64,000 bases of DNA from Candidatus Sericytochromatia bacterium S15B-MN24 CBMW_12 (lineage in GTDB: Bacteria > Cyanobacteriota > Sericytochromatia > S15B-MN24 > UBA4093): assembly GCA_002083825.1 (NCBI GenBank), contig DAZV01000047.1, positions 1 to 64,000 of the forward strand, read 5' to 3'. Of the stretch, positions 8,855 to 17,203 are shown one piece after another (the first letter of the stretch is position 1; each line of letters starts with the position of its first letter). The translations under genes and the position numbers were made by a program. Under the pieces are notes generated by a model. That model was not told the DNA's origin. It ran no database searches and was given only the letters and a program-made list of their open reading frames with translations.

Positions 8855-11770
8855 TCAAAACGCCATGTAGAACTTCAGGTCGCCATCCGGACTGAGCCGC
8901 TGCGCCAGGCCGAACCGAAAGATCACCAGCTGCCTCCCCATGAACGAGGTGCGGAGACGCAACTCGCCTCCCGCCGTCGCGCTGGGCTTCATGGGGCCCT
9001 GCTTGGAGTTCCAGGCGTCTCCGGCTTCGACGAAGGTCGTCGCGTAGATCTTGTTGAGGTAGATGGGGCCGAGTTGCAGATCCAGGTTGGACTGGAGGGG
9101 GGCGGTATACTCCAGACCGGCGTAGGCGAGGCGATCGCCCGTGAATGACCCCACGTTATAGCCCCGCAACGGCGTGATGACGCCGCCGCCCGTGACGCCG
9201 CCGAGCATCAAGGTTGTGGCCTCGCCTCTGTTCAGGCTGGCTCGCCAGTGAAAGGCCAGGTTATGACGCCATTGCGGGATGACGGGCACGAAGTTCGAAC
9301 CGCCGAGGGCTACTTGCTGGTAGGTGAAGTCCGAGCCCCAGACCCGGTGGGATGCCAGGTAGGAGGCCGCGAGCGTGTAGCCCGCGCTCGGGTTGATGTC
9401 CATGTCCGAGGTGGACGTGATCTGGCTGTCCATCCAGCCGACTCCCAGCGTGAAGTTCTTGCCCTGGCGAACGCCGAGCGCTTGGCCTCCCGAGGGATCG
9501 GATAGGGCCGAGAGGTGGCCGAGGTTGAACCCGAGGCTCAGGCGCTGCGAGCCGAACTGGTTCATCGCCATGAGGCTCGCGCCCCGCTCCTGCGCCCAGT
9601 ACATCGAACCGTAGAGGTCGTTGGGGTTGACCGTCGTGGCCATGCTGACCGTCGGGGCGTCGTAGAGCATGGCGCCCCAGGTGAAGTCCTGCATGCGGTT
9701 CAGGTACTGCATCGAGTACGAGAAGCGCTGGCTCATGATGCCGTAGCGGACATCGAGCCCCAGGCTCTGCTTGTTGAGAATATCCGAGAAGACCGACAGC
9801 ACCCCGAGCTGCTGACCGCGCTCGTCGGTGGTCATCTGGGGAAGAATGACGTCGTTGGTCATCTCCGGCTCGTAGGAGCGGAGCTTCCACGGTTCGGACG
9901 CCAGCGACCCGGAAACCGATGTCCCGAGAGCCAGCGACCCAGCGGCCACGGACCCGGAGGCCAACGCCCCGCGCTCGATAACGGGTAGTCCGCTGGCCGG
10001 TGCTCCGCCCCCGAGGCTCGCCACCTTGTCGCTGGCCGGCTCGGAACTCGGCAACGGGTCTGCGGGCTTGGGCGCCGACATGGCCACCCGGATTCCGGCG
10101 CTCGCGACCGGGGCTTTGCGGATTTCGGAGCCGAGCGAACGGTAGGCGGTGTAGAGCAACTGCCCGTCCGGCGTGTAGGCCGGCCGCTCCACGCCCGCAT
10201 AGACCTGCGAGAGCTGGGTCAACCGCTTGGGAGCCAACCCCAGACGATAGAGATTCTCCATCCCGTCACGATTGGAGGTGAAGAGAATCGCCGTGCCGTC
10301 GGGCGAGGAGACGGGGTGGGAGTCCGTGTCCTCGGCCTTGCCGCTCGTGAGCATGCGGACATCGCCAGTGGTGGGCGAGATCATGCCGATCTTGCCGCCT
10401 TCGCCGACCCGGTAGATCGACGCGACAAGCTCTGAGCCATCGCTAGACCAGCTCAAGTGCTGGGCCATCCGCTCTCCGAGACTGCTGGAGGGAACGTCGA
10501 GACTGGTTTTTAGCTTGAGATCGTAGAGGTGCAACGTCATCTCGCCGTCATGGGTGGAGGTGTAGGCGATTTGCTCGGAGTTGGGCCGCCAGGCGGGATC
10601 ACGAGCGACCGAGCCCTTGGTCAGTTGCTCGGCTTTGCGAGTCTTGAGATCGTAGAGATAGAGCGCGAACGTGGGAGTGCCGGCTTCCACGGTCACGGCC
10701 GAGAATACGAGCCGTTGGCCGTCGGGGGCCCAGTCGAAGCTCTGGATGCGGCCCTTGGAGGCGGGGATATCCTGGATGCCGGAGCCGTCGGGATTGGCGA
10801 CGGCCAGGCTCAGAAACCCCATGACATGCCCGCGGAGCATCATGTAGGCGTCCTGGTCGCGGGAGGTCAGGAAGGCGAGACGCTTGCCGTCCGGTGAGAT
10901 CTTGGCTCCCATGTTGATGTCCCGGTTCGACGGAGCGATGAGCGGGGTGGAATCCAGCAGATGGGCGGCCATCCCCTCGGTTTGATCGCGGTAGGTCTCC
11001 TCGGTGGCCTTGCGCCAGTCGGCCAGGATCGTGGCATAGGGCTTGCCGGTGACGGCGGCGAGGGCCCTCTCGAAACTGGGCTCTTTGCCTTCGCGAACGA
11101 GCTGGAAGAGCTCCTTGATCTTCTCGCGGCCATGCGTGTCGAAGATGAACTTGGTCAGCGCGTAGCCTTCGTTGTAGCCGGCGGCTCCCGCCACTCCGCC
11201 GAGCAACGGAAAGTTCTTGCGTTCGCTGTTGCTGAGCATGGTGTCCGAGAGGGCGTGCAGGCGGAGCATGCGGTCGTTCGAGGAGTACCAGTACTCGCCG
11301 GCGTACTGGGCGATGCCCTCCATGAACCAGGTCGGGAAGCTCGAGAGGTTGTTGAGCTTGGAGAGGACCGAGTCCTTGTCGAGCGCCAGAAAAGAGATGA
11401 CGTGGGCGAGTTCGTGGGCGACGAAACGGTCCGTCCCGATGACCGAACTCGTGGCCAGCACCGGGTCGAGCGTCACGCGATCTTTGAGGGGTTCGGCCGT
11501 GCCGTTGAAGAAGGCATCCCGGTCGATGATGATGGGGATCTTCTTCTTGGGCGTGATCCCGAAGTCCGCGCTGAGCTTCGGGAGGGCGTCCTCGGCGCTT
11601 TTAGCGATTCGCCGCGCGGTTTTTCCTTCGCCCTGGTAGTGGTGGACGAGGAAGTTGGGGGTTTCGAGTACCAGCCACTCCCGCTCCGGGTGGTTGGCCG
11701 CCTGTGCTGGGAGAACGCTGAGACTCAGACAAGCGGCGAGAAACGTAGACCAGATGCGGCCGGACACCAT
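8855..11770 (-). CDS. Exported metalloprotease-like / TolB-type beta-propeller / Omp85-barrel fusion protein
   Basis: I chose the ATG at 11770 because AGGAGG lies four bases upstream and a signal peptide ending AQAA follows directly. The mature protein (about 950 residues) has three parts. First is a gluzincin-like domain with FVAHELAHVIS (HExxH zinc motif) and WFMEGIAQY, whose Glu fits the third ligand. Second is a propeller with repeated SPDG-type blades (ISPDGKRLAF, APDGQRLVF, SPDGTAILF, TPDGQLLYT). Third is a C-terminal part with RGYNVGSFTGDRLAYAGLEY, as in Omp85/BamA-family barrels, ending in Phe. The predicted place is the outer membrane with the protease and propeller in the periplasm. 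Peptidase-MA plus WD40 exported proteins are known; the activity and substrate here are not. Confidence 0.88.
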   Translation of the reverse strand: MVSGRIWSTFLAACLSLSVLPAQAANHPEREWLVLETPNFLVHHYQGEGKTARRIAKSAEDALPKLSADFGITPKKKIPIIIDRDAFFNGTAEPLKDRVTLDPVLATSSVIGTDRFVAHELAHVISFLALDKDSVLSKLNNLSSFPTWFMEGIAQYAGEYWYSSNDRMLRLHALSDTMLSNSERKNFPLLGGVAGAAGYNEGYALTKFIFDTHGREKIKELFQLVREGKEPSFERALAAVTGKPYATILADWRKATEETYRDQTEGMAAHLLDSTPLIAPSNRDINMGAKISPDGKRLAFLTSRDQDAYMMLRGHVMGFLSLAVANPDGSGIQDIPASKGRIQSFDWAPDGQRLVFSAVTVEAGTPTFALYLYDLKTRKAEQLTKGSVARDPAWRPNSEQIAYTSTHDGEMTLHLYDLKLKTSLDVPSSSLGERMAQHLSWSSDGSELVASIYRVGEGGKIGMISPTTGDVRMLTSGKAEDTDSHPVSSPDGTAILFTSNRDGMENLYRLGLAPKRLTQLSQVYAGVERPAYTPDGQLLYTAYRSLGSEIRKAPVASAGIRVAMSAPKPADPLPSSEPASDKVASLGGGAPASGLPVIERGALASGSVAAGSLALGTSVSGSLASEPWKLRSYEPEMTNDVILPQMTTDERGQQLGVLSVFSDILNKQSLGLDVRYGIMSQRFSYSMQYLNRMQDFTWGAMLYDAPTVSMATTVNPNDLYGSMYWAQERGASLMAMNQFGSQRLSLGFNLGHLSALSDPSGGQALGVRQGKNFTLGVGWMDSQITSTSDMDINPSAGYTLAASYLASHRVWGSDFTYQQVALGGSNFVPVIPQWRHNLAFHWRASLNRGEATTLMLGGVTGGGVITPLRGYNVGSFTGDRLAYAGLEYTAPLQSNLDLQLGPIYLNKIYATTFVEAGDAWNSKQGPMKPSATAGGELRLRTSFMGRQLVIFRFGLAQRLSPDGDLKFYMAF

Positions 11771-11912
11771 TGAACCTCCTGAAAAGCAAGTCAGGGAGCG
11801 GGACGGCGGGCTGTAAAGAAGCTGTAATCTCGGTGAAATGGTCATACCCGACCCCTCGGGCGCTTAACGGCGGCGCGAGGTTAAGAGATGTATCGCAGGC
11901 CCTTTTGATTTA

Positions 11913-11943
11913 TTGTTAAGCCTTTAATTGACGGGGGTATAAT
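11913..11943 (+). promoter_or_regulatory. Candidate promoter of the PhoB/PhoR-like operon
   Basis: A consensus TATAAT at 11938-11943 is preceded by TTGTTA at 11913-11918 with a 19-base spacer. GTTAAG (11880-11885 and 11915-11920) and CTTAAC (11863-11868) upstream resemble the TTAAC-type half sites at 15451-15498, so the operon may control itself. Confidence 0.5.
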
Positions 11944-12067
11944 CGGGCTAGCATTGGTTTGCTCGGCATCCCCTGGGTTAGCGACAGCGGCTCCGCTTGC
12001 TTACCGCCTCGGAGGGATACCTGGTCCCGCCCCATGTTTCGCCCATGGCGAAGGAGAAGACAGGCCC

Positions 12068-12787
12068 ATGTCATCCAAGATCCTGGTCGTCGACGACGAG
12101 CCATCCATCGTTAAGTCCATTCAATACTCGCTGGAAAAAGAAGGCTATCAGGTCGTCACGGCGGCCGACGGGCAGCAGGCCCTCGAAGTCTGTCGCCGCG
12201 AGAAGCCGAACCTCGTCATCCTCGACATCATGCTGCCTTCGCTGGACGGCTACGAGGTTTGCCGGCAGATCCGCTCCGAGATGCCCATCCCCATCATCAT
12301 GCTCACCGCCAAGGGCGAGGAGATCGACAAGGTCGTGGGACTGGAAATCGGCGCCGACGAGTACGTCACCAAGCCCTTCAGCCTGCGTGAACTGCTCGCC
12401 CGCATCAAGGCCCTTCTGCGCCTGGTCTCTCGCTACCAGGAAGTCAAGGCGGCCACCCCCGATCGCATCGAAATCGGCGACCTGGTCATCGACACCGCCC
12501 GCCACGAGGTCACCATCGCCACCAGGGTGCTCAGCCTCACCCTCAAGGAGTACGAGCTTCTCAAGCTCATGGCCCTCAACGCCAACAAGGTCCTCTCCCG
12601 CGAGTTCCTGATCGAACAGGTCTGGGGCTACGACTTCACCGGCGAGGGCCGCACCGTGGACGTCCATATCCACTGGCTGCGCGAGAAGATCGAGAAGGAT
12701 CCCAACAACCCCATGCGGATCCAGACCGTTCGTGGCGTGGGTTACCGCTTCGAACGTCGCGCTACCGCTGCCGGCGCCCGCGCGTAA
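12068..12787 (+). CDS. OmpR/PhoB-family response regulator
   Basis: The receiver domain (residues 1-120) has the acidic pair Asp9-Asp10, phosphoacceptor Asp53 in VILDIMLP, and the conserved Lys in VTKPFS. The winged-helix DNA-binding domain (about 140-235) has LSLTLKEYELLKLM and VDVHIHWLREKIE. The ATG at 12068 is chosen because AAGGAG lies 11 bases upstream and the receiver starts at once. The histidine kinase gene follows after eight bases, so the pair is one operon. The combination resembles PhoB-PhoR. Phosphate as the signal is inferred from this and from TTAAC-type repeats nearby. Confidence 0.93.
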   Translation: MSSKILVVDDEPSIVKSIQYSLEKEGYQVVTAADGQQALEVCRREKPNLVILDIMLPSLDGYEVCRQIRSEMPIPIIMLTAKGEEIDKVVGLEIGADEYVTKPFSLRELLARIKALLRLVSRYQEVKAATPDRIEIGDLVIDTARHEVTIATRVLSLTLKEYELLKLMALNANKVLSREFLIEQVWGYDFTGEGRTVDVHIHWLREKIEKDPNNPMRIQTVRGVGYRFERRATAAGARA

Positions 12788-12795
12788 CGCCAGGC

Positions 12796-14259
12796 GTGCC
12801 GCGCTTCGGCAAGCCCATGCCAAGCCGTTCCTTGTCGAGGCTGTCCCTTGCGGGGCAGCCTCCTCGTTCGATCACCATCGGCGTCACCGCCCTCTTCGCC
12901 GTGGTCTCGGGCTTCATGTTGCTCGGCCTCTGGCTGCTCGGCCTCCTGTCCGCCGGCTCTTGGCCGCCGGTGCTGCTGGTCTGGTGCCTCTCCACCTTGG
13001 CCACCTCCACCATCACCTACGCGCTGGGAGGCGGCCTCTGGGGCCCTTACTCTTGGCTCCACCGCACGATCGACCTGCTCAACGAAGGCAATCTCGACCT
13101 CCCCCAGGCCCCATCGGCCAAGGAAGCCGGCCCGCTGCTGCGCGGAATCGCCCAGATTGCCGAGGAGCTCAAGCACTACCGAACCCTCGACGTCGAAAGC
13201 CTCATCCTGGAAAAGGATGAACTCGAGAACGTCATCTGCTCCATGATCGAGGGCCTGGTCATCGTTGACCTCGATCTCAGGCCGGTCTTCACCAACCCCG
13301 CCTTGCAGGCCATGGCGCAGGCCGCCGACCCCGGAACCGCCCCTCTGGACCCCTGGGCCCGCTTCCGTACCCGCTGGGCGCAAAGCGACCAGTACGCCCT
13401 CATCGAGGAAGCGATGCTCCGCCAACCCGAATCCCCCCGCACCGATATCGTCGAACTCGTGAGCCCTCGCCAGTACCTCAAGCGCTACTCCAGTCCCCTC
13501 TACAACCGCGATCGCAAGCAAATCGGGCACCTGGTCATCTACCACGACATGACCCCCGAAGTGGAAGCCGACCGCCTCAAGAGCGAGTTCATCTCCAACG
13601 CTTCCCACGAACTCCGGACCCCCGTGGCCTCCCTGTCCGTCCTGGTGGAAAGCTTGCTGGACGGCGCGCAGGACATCCCGGAACTTCGTCAGAGCTTCCT
13701 GGAGGATGTTTACCGTGAACTCGAACGCCTGCACGTTCTGGTCAACGACTTGCTCGATCTCGCGGCGCTGGAGTCCGGCCGAAGCCGGCTCGAAGTCCAC
13801 TCCATCGACGCCCGAAAGGTGATCGAGGAGGCCGTGGCAACCGTCATCCCTCAGGCCAAGCAGCGCGACGTCGGCCTGGAGTTGACGATCCCTCACGCGA
13901 TTTCCGTCCAGGCCGATCAGGTCCGGCTGCGCCAGATCCTGGTCAACCTCCTATCCAACGCGGTGAAGTTCACGCCGACCGGTGGTCACGTATGCCTCAT
14001 GGCCGAGGAAGGCGAGGAGGGAGTGGTCTTTCGCGTAGTGGACACGGGCATCGGCATCCCCGCGAAGGACCTGCCCCATATATTCGACCGCTTCTTCCGG
14101 GTGACCCGCGGCCGATCTCGACTGCAAGGCGGCTCCGGGCTGGGGCTGACCATCGTCAAGCAAGCCATTGACGCCCATCATGGCCGGATCTCGGTGCAAA
14201 GCACCGAGGGCGAGGGCACCACCTTCGAGTTCATGCTCCCCCGGAGCACCGGCGGCTAA
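12796..14259 (+). CDS. PhoR-like membrane sensor histidine kinase
   Basis: Two membrane helices near the N-terminus (about residues 27-85) with almost no periplasmic loop are followed by a linker and a PAS-like domain (around MIEGLVIVDLDLRPVFTN). The HisKA domain has phosphoacceptor His in SNASHELRTP. The HATPase_c domain has NLLSNAVKFTP, DTGIGIP and GSGLGLTIVKQ. The absence of a real periplasmic sensor matches the PhoR pattern, which senses through a transporter partner. It starts with GTG at 12796, or possibly an ATG at 12817. The partner is the regulator just upstream. Confidence 0.93.
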   Translation: MPRFGKPMPSRSLSRLSLAGQPPRSITIGVTALFAVVSGFMLLGLWLLGLLSAGSWPPVLLVWCLSTLATSTITYALGGGLWGPYSWLHRTIDLLNEGNLDLPQAPSAKEAGPLLRGIAQIAEELKHYRTLDVESLILEKDELENVICSMIEGLVIVDLDLRPVFTNPALQAMAQAADPGTAPLDPWARFRTRWAQSDQYALIEEAMLRQPESPRTDIVELVSPRQYLKRYSSPLYNRDRKQIGHLVIYHDMTPEVEADRLKSEFISNASHELRTPVASLSVLVESLLDGAQDIPELRQSFLEDVYRELERLHVLVNDLLDLAALESGRSRLEVHSIDARKVIEEAVATVIPQAKQRDVGLELTIPHAISVQADQVRLRQILVNLLSNAVKFTPTGGHVCLMAEEGEEGVVFRVVDTGIGIPAKDLPHIFDRFFRVTRGRSRLQGGSGLGLTIVKQAIDAHHGRISVQSTEGEGTTFEFMLPRSTGG

Positions 14260-14317
14260 GCAAGGAAAATAGCGGCAGGCTAAGGGTTATTACACCCAGG
14301 TCGAGCACTGGCCGCTC

Positions 14318-15298
14318 TCACGGCGAGAATCGCTGAGCGGTCGCCTTCTCCCAGATTTCGCGGTACCTTTCCCAGCTCTCGGGAGCAGGAGCTTGCGAGA
14401 GGGCCTGCAACGCCTCCAGCGCCAGCGCACGCTCGCCGGGATGCTTCAGCCGAGCCATCGCGAGCAGCGGCGCGCCCGCCTCGCGGAAAAGGCGATCGCG
14501 CCCCTCCCTCTGCCGCGCGATCGTAAGAAGCATGCTCGTGGCATTCATGCGATCGGCGGGCTCCGGAAATCGGATCAACGCCAGAAATGGCTCCAACGGA
14601 ATCGGCTCGCGCCCGATCTGCCGCTCGACCAGGGGCTGTAGCGCGCGCGCGACGTCCCGCCGCATGCCGCTGTCCGGATCGAGAAGCGCTTCCTGCAAGA
14701 GCCGACGCGCATGCCGCGCATCCGGATGGAAACCCATCGTCTGCGCCGCGCGACTCCGGATCATGGGATCGGCGGCTTCCCGGAGCGCCGCCTCGAGTTC
14801 GGCAGCATGCGCCTCGGCCAGCCCCTCCAGGCGATCCCGATCGCTGGGGAGCAAGGTCTCACGGAAAGCTCCCAGCCCGCGAACCCGCTCTGAAAAGAAG
14901 GCCTGGACCGGCTTTGGGAGCTCTCGATGCCCCTGAAATCGTGGTTTCGAACGGATCTCGACGGAGCGATCGATCACGCTGATGCTCAGGTAGGTCGCCC
15001 CGTCCTCGTCCCCCCCGATGAAGGTCGTCGGTCGTACCGAGACCTCCCGGAAGCGCCCCGTTCCCGCCAGCCGCGCCTCAGCCGGCTGAACGACCGCTTC
15101 GCTCAGCCGAATATAGGGAACCTGCATCCCTTCCTTTAATCCCAGCACGCGTAGCAGATCGCTTACCTGGGCCGAGGGAACCCCCACGATGTCGATTCCC
15201 TTGATCACGGTCGAGCGATCGGACGCCCTCGCCGGAGATGCGGGCAAGGTCCCCAGCAGGACCGCTAGAACCCCCATGATGCTTGTTTGGCGCTTCAT
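14318..15298 (-). CDS. Exported protein with an N-terminal POTRA-like domain and HEAT-like repeats
   Basis: A signal peptide of about 25 residues ends ARAS. Residues about 30-110 look like one POTRA unit: VIKGIDIVGV, a helix with LLRVLGLKEGMQV, then RLAGTGRFREVSV and a beta strand. The rest is alpha-helical and carries HEAT/PBS-like repeats, with segments such as DPMIRSRAAQTMGF, DPDSGMRRDVARAL and HPGERALALEALQAL. No outer-membrane barrel follows, unlike BamA or FtsQ-type proteins. I infer a periplasmic scaffold that could contact a barrel or assembly machine; no function is established. It converges on the histidine kinase gene. Confidence 0.7.
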   Translation of the reverse strand: MKRQTSIMGVLAVLLGTLPASPARASDRSTVIKGIDIVGVPSAQVSDLLRVLGLKEGMQVPYIRLSEAVVQPAEARLAGTGRFREVSVRPTTFIGGDEDGATYLSISVIDRSVEIRSKPRFQGHRELPKPVQAFFSERVRGLGAFRETLLPSDRDRLEGLAEAHAAELEAALREAADPMIRSRAAQTMGFHPDARHARRLLQEALLDPDSGMRRDVARALQPLVERQIGREPIPLEPFLALIRFPEPADRMNATSMLLTIARQREGRDRLFREAGAPLLAMARLKHPGERALALEALQALSQAPAPESWERYREIWEKATAQRFSP

Positions 15299-15450
15299 CC
15301 ATCGCCCTCCTCTTGGTCCTTATCATAGCGGGGCCGGATGTCGGAATCCAGCCGCAATGGGCAAGGGGAATTGGCCGAGGAGGCAGCATGAGGCCCGCTC
15401 GTATGCCCGTCCGGAGGACTTCGTCTTGAGGTCGCCATTCGGCCCTTAAG

Positions 15451-15498
15451 ATTAACGGATACTTAACCGCGCTTTTACTCTTAACGGCCTCTGAACGG
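15451..15498 (+). promoter_or_regulatory. Pho-box-like direct repeats of a TTAAC half site
   Basis: Four half sites lie on the plus strand: ATTAACGG (15451), CTTAACCG (15462), CTTAACGG (15480) and CTGAACGG (15491). Members of each pair are exactly 11 bases apart, the spacing bound by OmpR/PhoB-family dimers. The word resembles the CTTAACC repeats of cyanobacterial Pho boxes. The site is just upstream of the small Ala-rich gene, about 1.2 kb from the PhoB/PhoR-like pair. Confidence 0.55.
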
Positions 15499-15539
15499 TG
15501 GATAACCAGATTGTCCGGTTCAGCCACGAGGAGGAAGCC

Positions 15540-15827
15540 ATGCGTATCGGTTCTCAGCCCAGCTATCCCATGGTTCGTTCGATGGCCGCTCCGAGCGTTC
15601 AGGCCGCACCTGCTCAGGCAGCACCTGCTCAGACCGCCGCTCGCACCGCGACTCCTCAAGTTCCGACCGCATCCGCCCAGGCCGCCGAGGCTGGCCAGGC
15701 CTTCGCTCAGCAGTTCGGCGCCTTCGCCCAGAAGGCCCAGAGCTTCTTGAGCAACATCTGGGATACCGTGCTCGGGCCCGCTCTCAACAGTCTCTTCGGG
15801 ATGATCAAGGGACTCTTCGGGGGCTAG
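15540..15827 (+). CDS. Small Ala/Pro/Gln-rich protein with a hydrophobic C-terminus
   Basis: The ATG at 15540 has AGGAGG five bases upstream, which fixes the start and gives 95 residues. The first 60 residues are low-complexity, with repeats of QAAPAQAAPAQ type. The last 35 residues (AQSFLSNIWDTVLGPALNSLFGMIKGLFGG) could form an amphipathic or membrane-inserting helix. No signal peptide and no family are recognised. The upstream Pho-box-like repeats suggest control by the regulator at 12068. A secreted or membrane-active small protein is possible but unsupported. Confidence 0.6.
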   Translation: MRIGSQPSYPMVRSMAAPSVQAAPAQAAPAQTAARTATPQVPTASAQAAEAGQAFAQQFGAFAQKAQSFLSNIWDTVLGPALNSLFGMIKGLFGG

Positions 15828-15830
15828 ACG

Positions 15831-15941
15831 CGGCGAGTGATCGGACCGATATTAGTAAATGAACATGGCGTCGCCAAGCGCCTGCGGCTGGACTCGGCGA
15901 GTGATCGGACCGATGTTAGTAAATGAACATGGCGTCGCCAA
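15831..15941. repeat. Duplicated 3' end of queA
   Basis: A 47-base segment at 15895-15941, which includes the last nine codons and stop of queA, is repeated at 15831-15877 with one mismatch, a period of 64 bases. Between the copies, at 15877-15889, lies the word AGCCGCAGGCGCT (minus strand) found at other gene ends. Confidence 0.9.
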
Positions 15942-17022
15942 AGGAGTAGAACCGGTACCCCTCGGCGATCGCCACTCTATACGTCTCCAGCAGCGTCTCT
16001 CGCCCTTTGCGGCCCGGAGGCGCTTCTTGTTCGATGAACGCGCTCACGAGCATCAAGAGGGTCGACTTCGGTAGATGGAAGTTGGTGACCAGCGCATCGA
16101 CCACCTGAAAGCGATAGCCCGGGTAGATGAAGAGTCGCGTCTCGCCGGATCCGGCCTTCAGATCCGGGCTTCCCAGCTCCTTGGCTGCATGCTCGAGGGT
16201 CCGCGCGACGGTCGTTCCTACCGCCACGACGCGCCCGCCGCGGGCGCGGGTCTCGCGAATGGCCTGTACGGTCGCTTCGGGAATCGCGTACCACTCCGCG
16301 TGCATCGGGTGCTCTCGGATGTCCTCGGTCGCCACCGGCTTGAAGGTCCCCAGGCCGGTGTGAAGGGTGACCCGGGCGAAGCGTATGCCCTGCTGCTCCA
16401 TTTGGTCCAGCAGTTCGGGAGTGAAGTGCAGCCCCGCGGTGGGAGCTGCTACCGCCCCTTCGTGCGTGGCGTAAACGGTCTGGTAGCGATCCGGATCTGC
16501 CGGTCGTCCCGAGATGTAGGGCGGCAACGGCAGTTCGCCGAGCCGGGCCACGAGGGCCATGGTGGGTTCCCCGGTCTGGCTGGATAGTCGTACCAGCCGT
16601 TCTCCGCCCGGCAGGACATCGATCACCTCGGCGACGAGTTCGGGTGCTTGACCTTCGGTCGTTGCGGAGGCGGGCTTTTCGGCGGTCCCGAAGTGGACCT
16701 TGGTGCCGATGGGGAGTTTTTTCCCGGGGCGAGCGAGCGCCACCCAGAGATCTCGCTCTTTCTCTTGCAGCAGCAGCACTTCGACCTTGCCACCGGTGGG
16801 TCGATGGCCGTGGAGCCGGGCGGGGATCACCTTCGTGTCGTTGAGGATGACGAGATCTCCCTCTCGCAGGTAGTCGGAGAGGTCTCGGAATTGACGATGC
16901 TCGATGCTGCCTTCGGCCCGCGAGAGGACCAGCAGACGGCTCAGGTCCCGCCGTTCGGCTGGGAGTTGAGCAATCAGAGATTCGGGGAGGTCGAAGTCGT
17001 AGTCGCTAAGTCGTGTGCTCAT
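15916..17022 (-). CDS. queA: tRNA preQ1(34) S-adenosylmethionine ribosyltransferase-isomerase
   Basis: Transfers and isomerises the ribosyl group of SAM onto 7-aminomethyl-7-deazaguanine in tRNA, giving epoxyqueuosine. Family markers are FDLPESLIAQLPAERRDLSRLLVL, LNDTKVIPARL, PLPPYI, TAGLHFTPELL, LHTGLGTF and TNFHLPKSTLLMLVSAF. The start is the ATG at 17022, giving 368 residues; it overlaps the stop of the upstream small gene as ATGA, so translation should be coupled. It is the last gene of the cyclase-to-queA operon. Its final codons are duplicated downstream. Confidence 0.97.
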   Translation of the reverse strand: MSTRLSDYDFDLPESLIAQLPAERRDLSRLLVLSRAEGSIEHRQFRDLSDYLREGDLVILNDTKVIPARLHGHRPTGGKVEVLLLQEKERDLWVALARPGKKLPIGTKVHFGTAEKPASATTEGQAPELVAEVIDVLPGGERLVRLSSQTGEPTMALVARLGELPLPPYISGRPADPDRYQTVYATHEGAVAAPTAGLHFTPELLDQMEQQGIRFARVTLHTGLGTFKPVATEDIREHPMHAEWYAIPEATVQAIRETRARGGRVVAVGTTVARTLEHAAKELGSPDLKAGSGETRLFIYPGYRFQVVDALVTNFHLPKSTLLMLVSAFIEQEAPPGRKGRETLLETYRVAIAEGYRFYSFGDAMFIY

Positions 17023-17192
17023 TTGAAGCCAATTTCCGAGTAGAGTTGCAGAACGATCAGGATGCCGATGAGAAGCAGGTAGGCCATGGGGATGGGTTTT
17101 CCGCGCTTCCGAACCCACTCGCGGCCGCCAACCAGCATGAGTAGCCAGGTTGCTCCGTAGAAGGCCCAGCGGATCCAGGTGGTTTCAAGCAT
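17019..17192 (-). CDS. 57-residue two-helix membrane protein, translationally coupled to queA
   Basis: A small gene reads from ATG 17192 to a TGA that overlaps the queA ATG (ATGA, 17019-17022). The product has a hydrophobic segment FYGATWLLMLVG, a short charged loop REWVRKRGKP, and a second hydrophobic segment MAYLLLIGILIVLQLY. This is a plausible hairpin of two membrane helices with the positive loop inside. It fills the gap between the SpoIID-like gene and queA almost exactly. It has no recognised family and no strong ribosome-binding site, so coupling to the upstream gene is likely. The exact packing is the main evidence that it is real. Confidence 0.65.
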   Translation of the reverse strand: MLETTWIRWAFYGATWLLMLVGGREWVRKRGKPIPMAYLLLIGILIVLQLYSEIGFK

Positions 17193-17203
17193 AGCAGGTG
17201 GGA

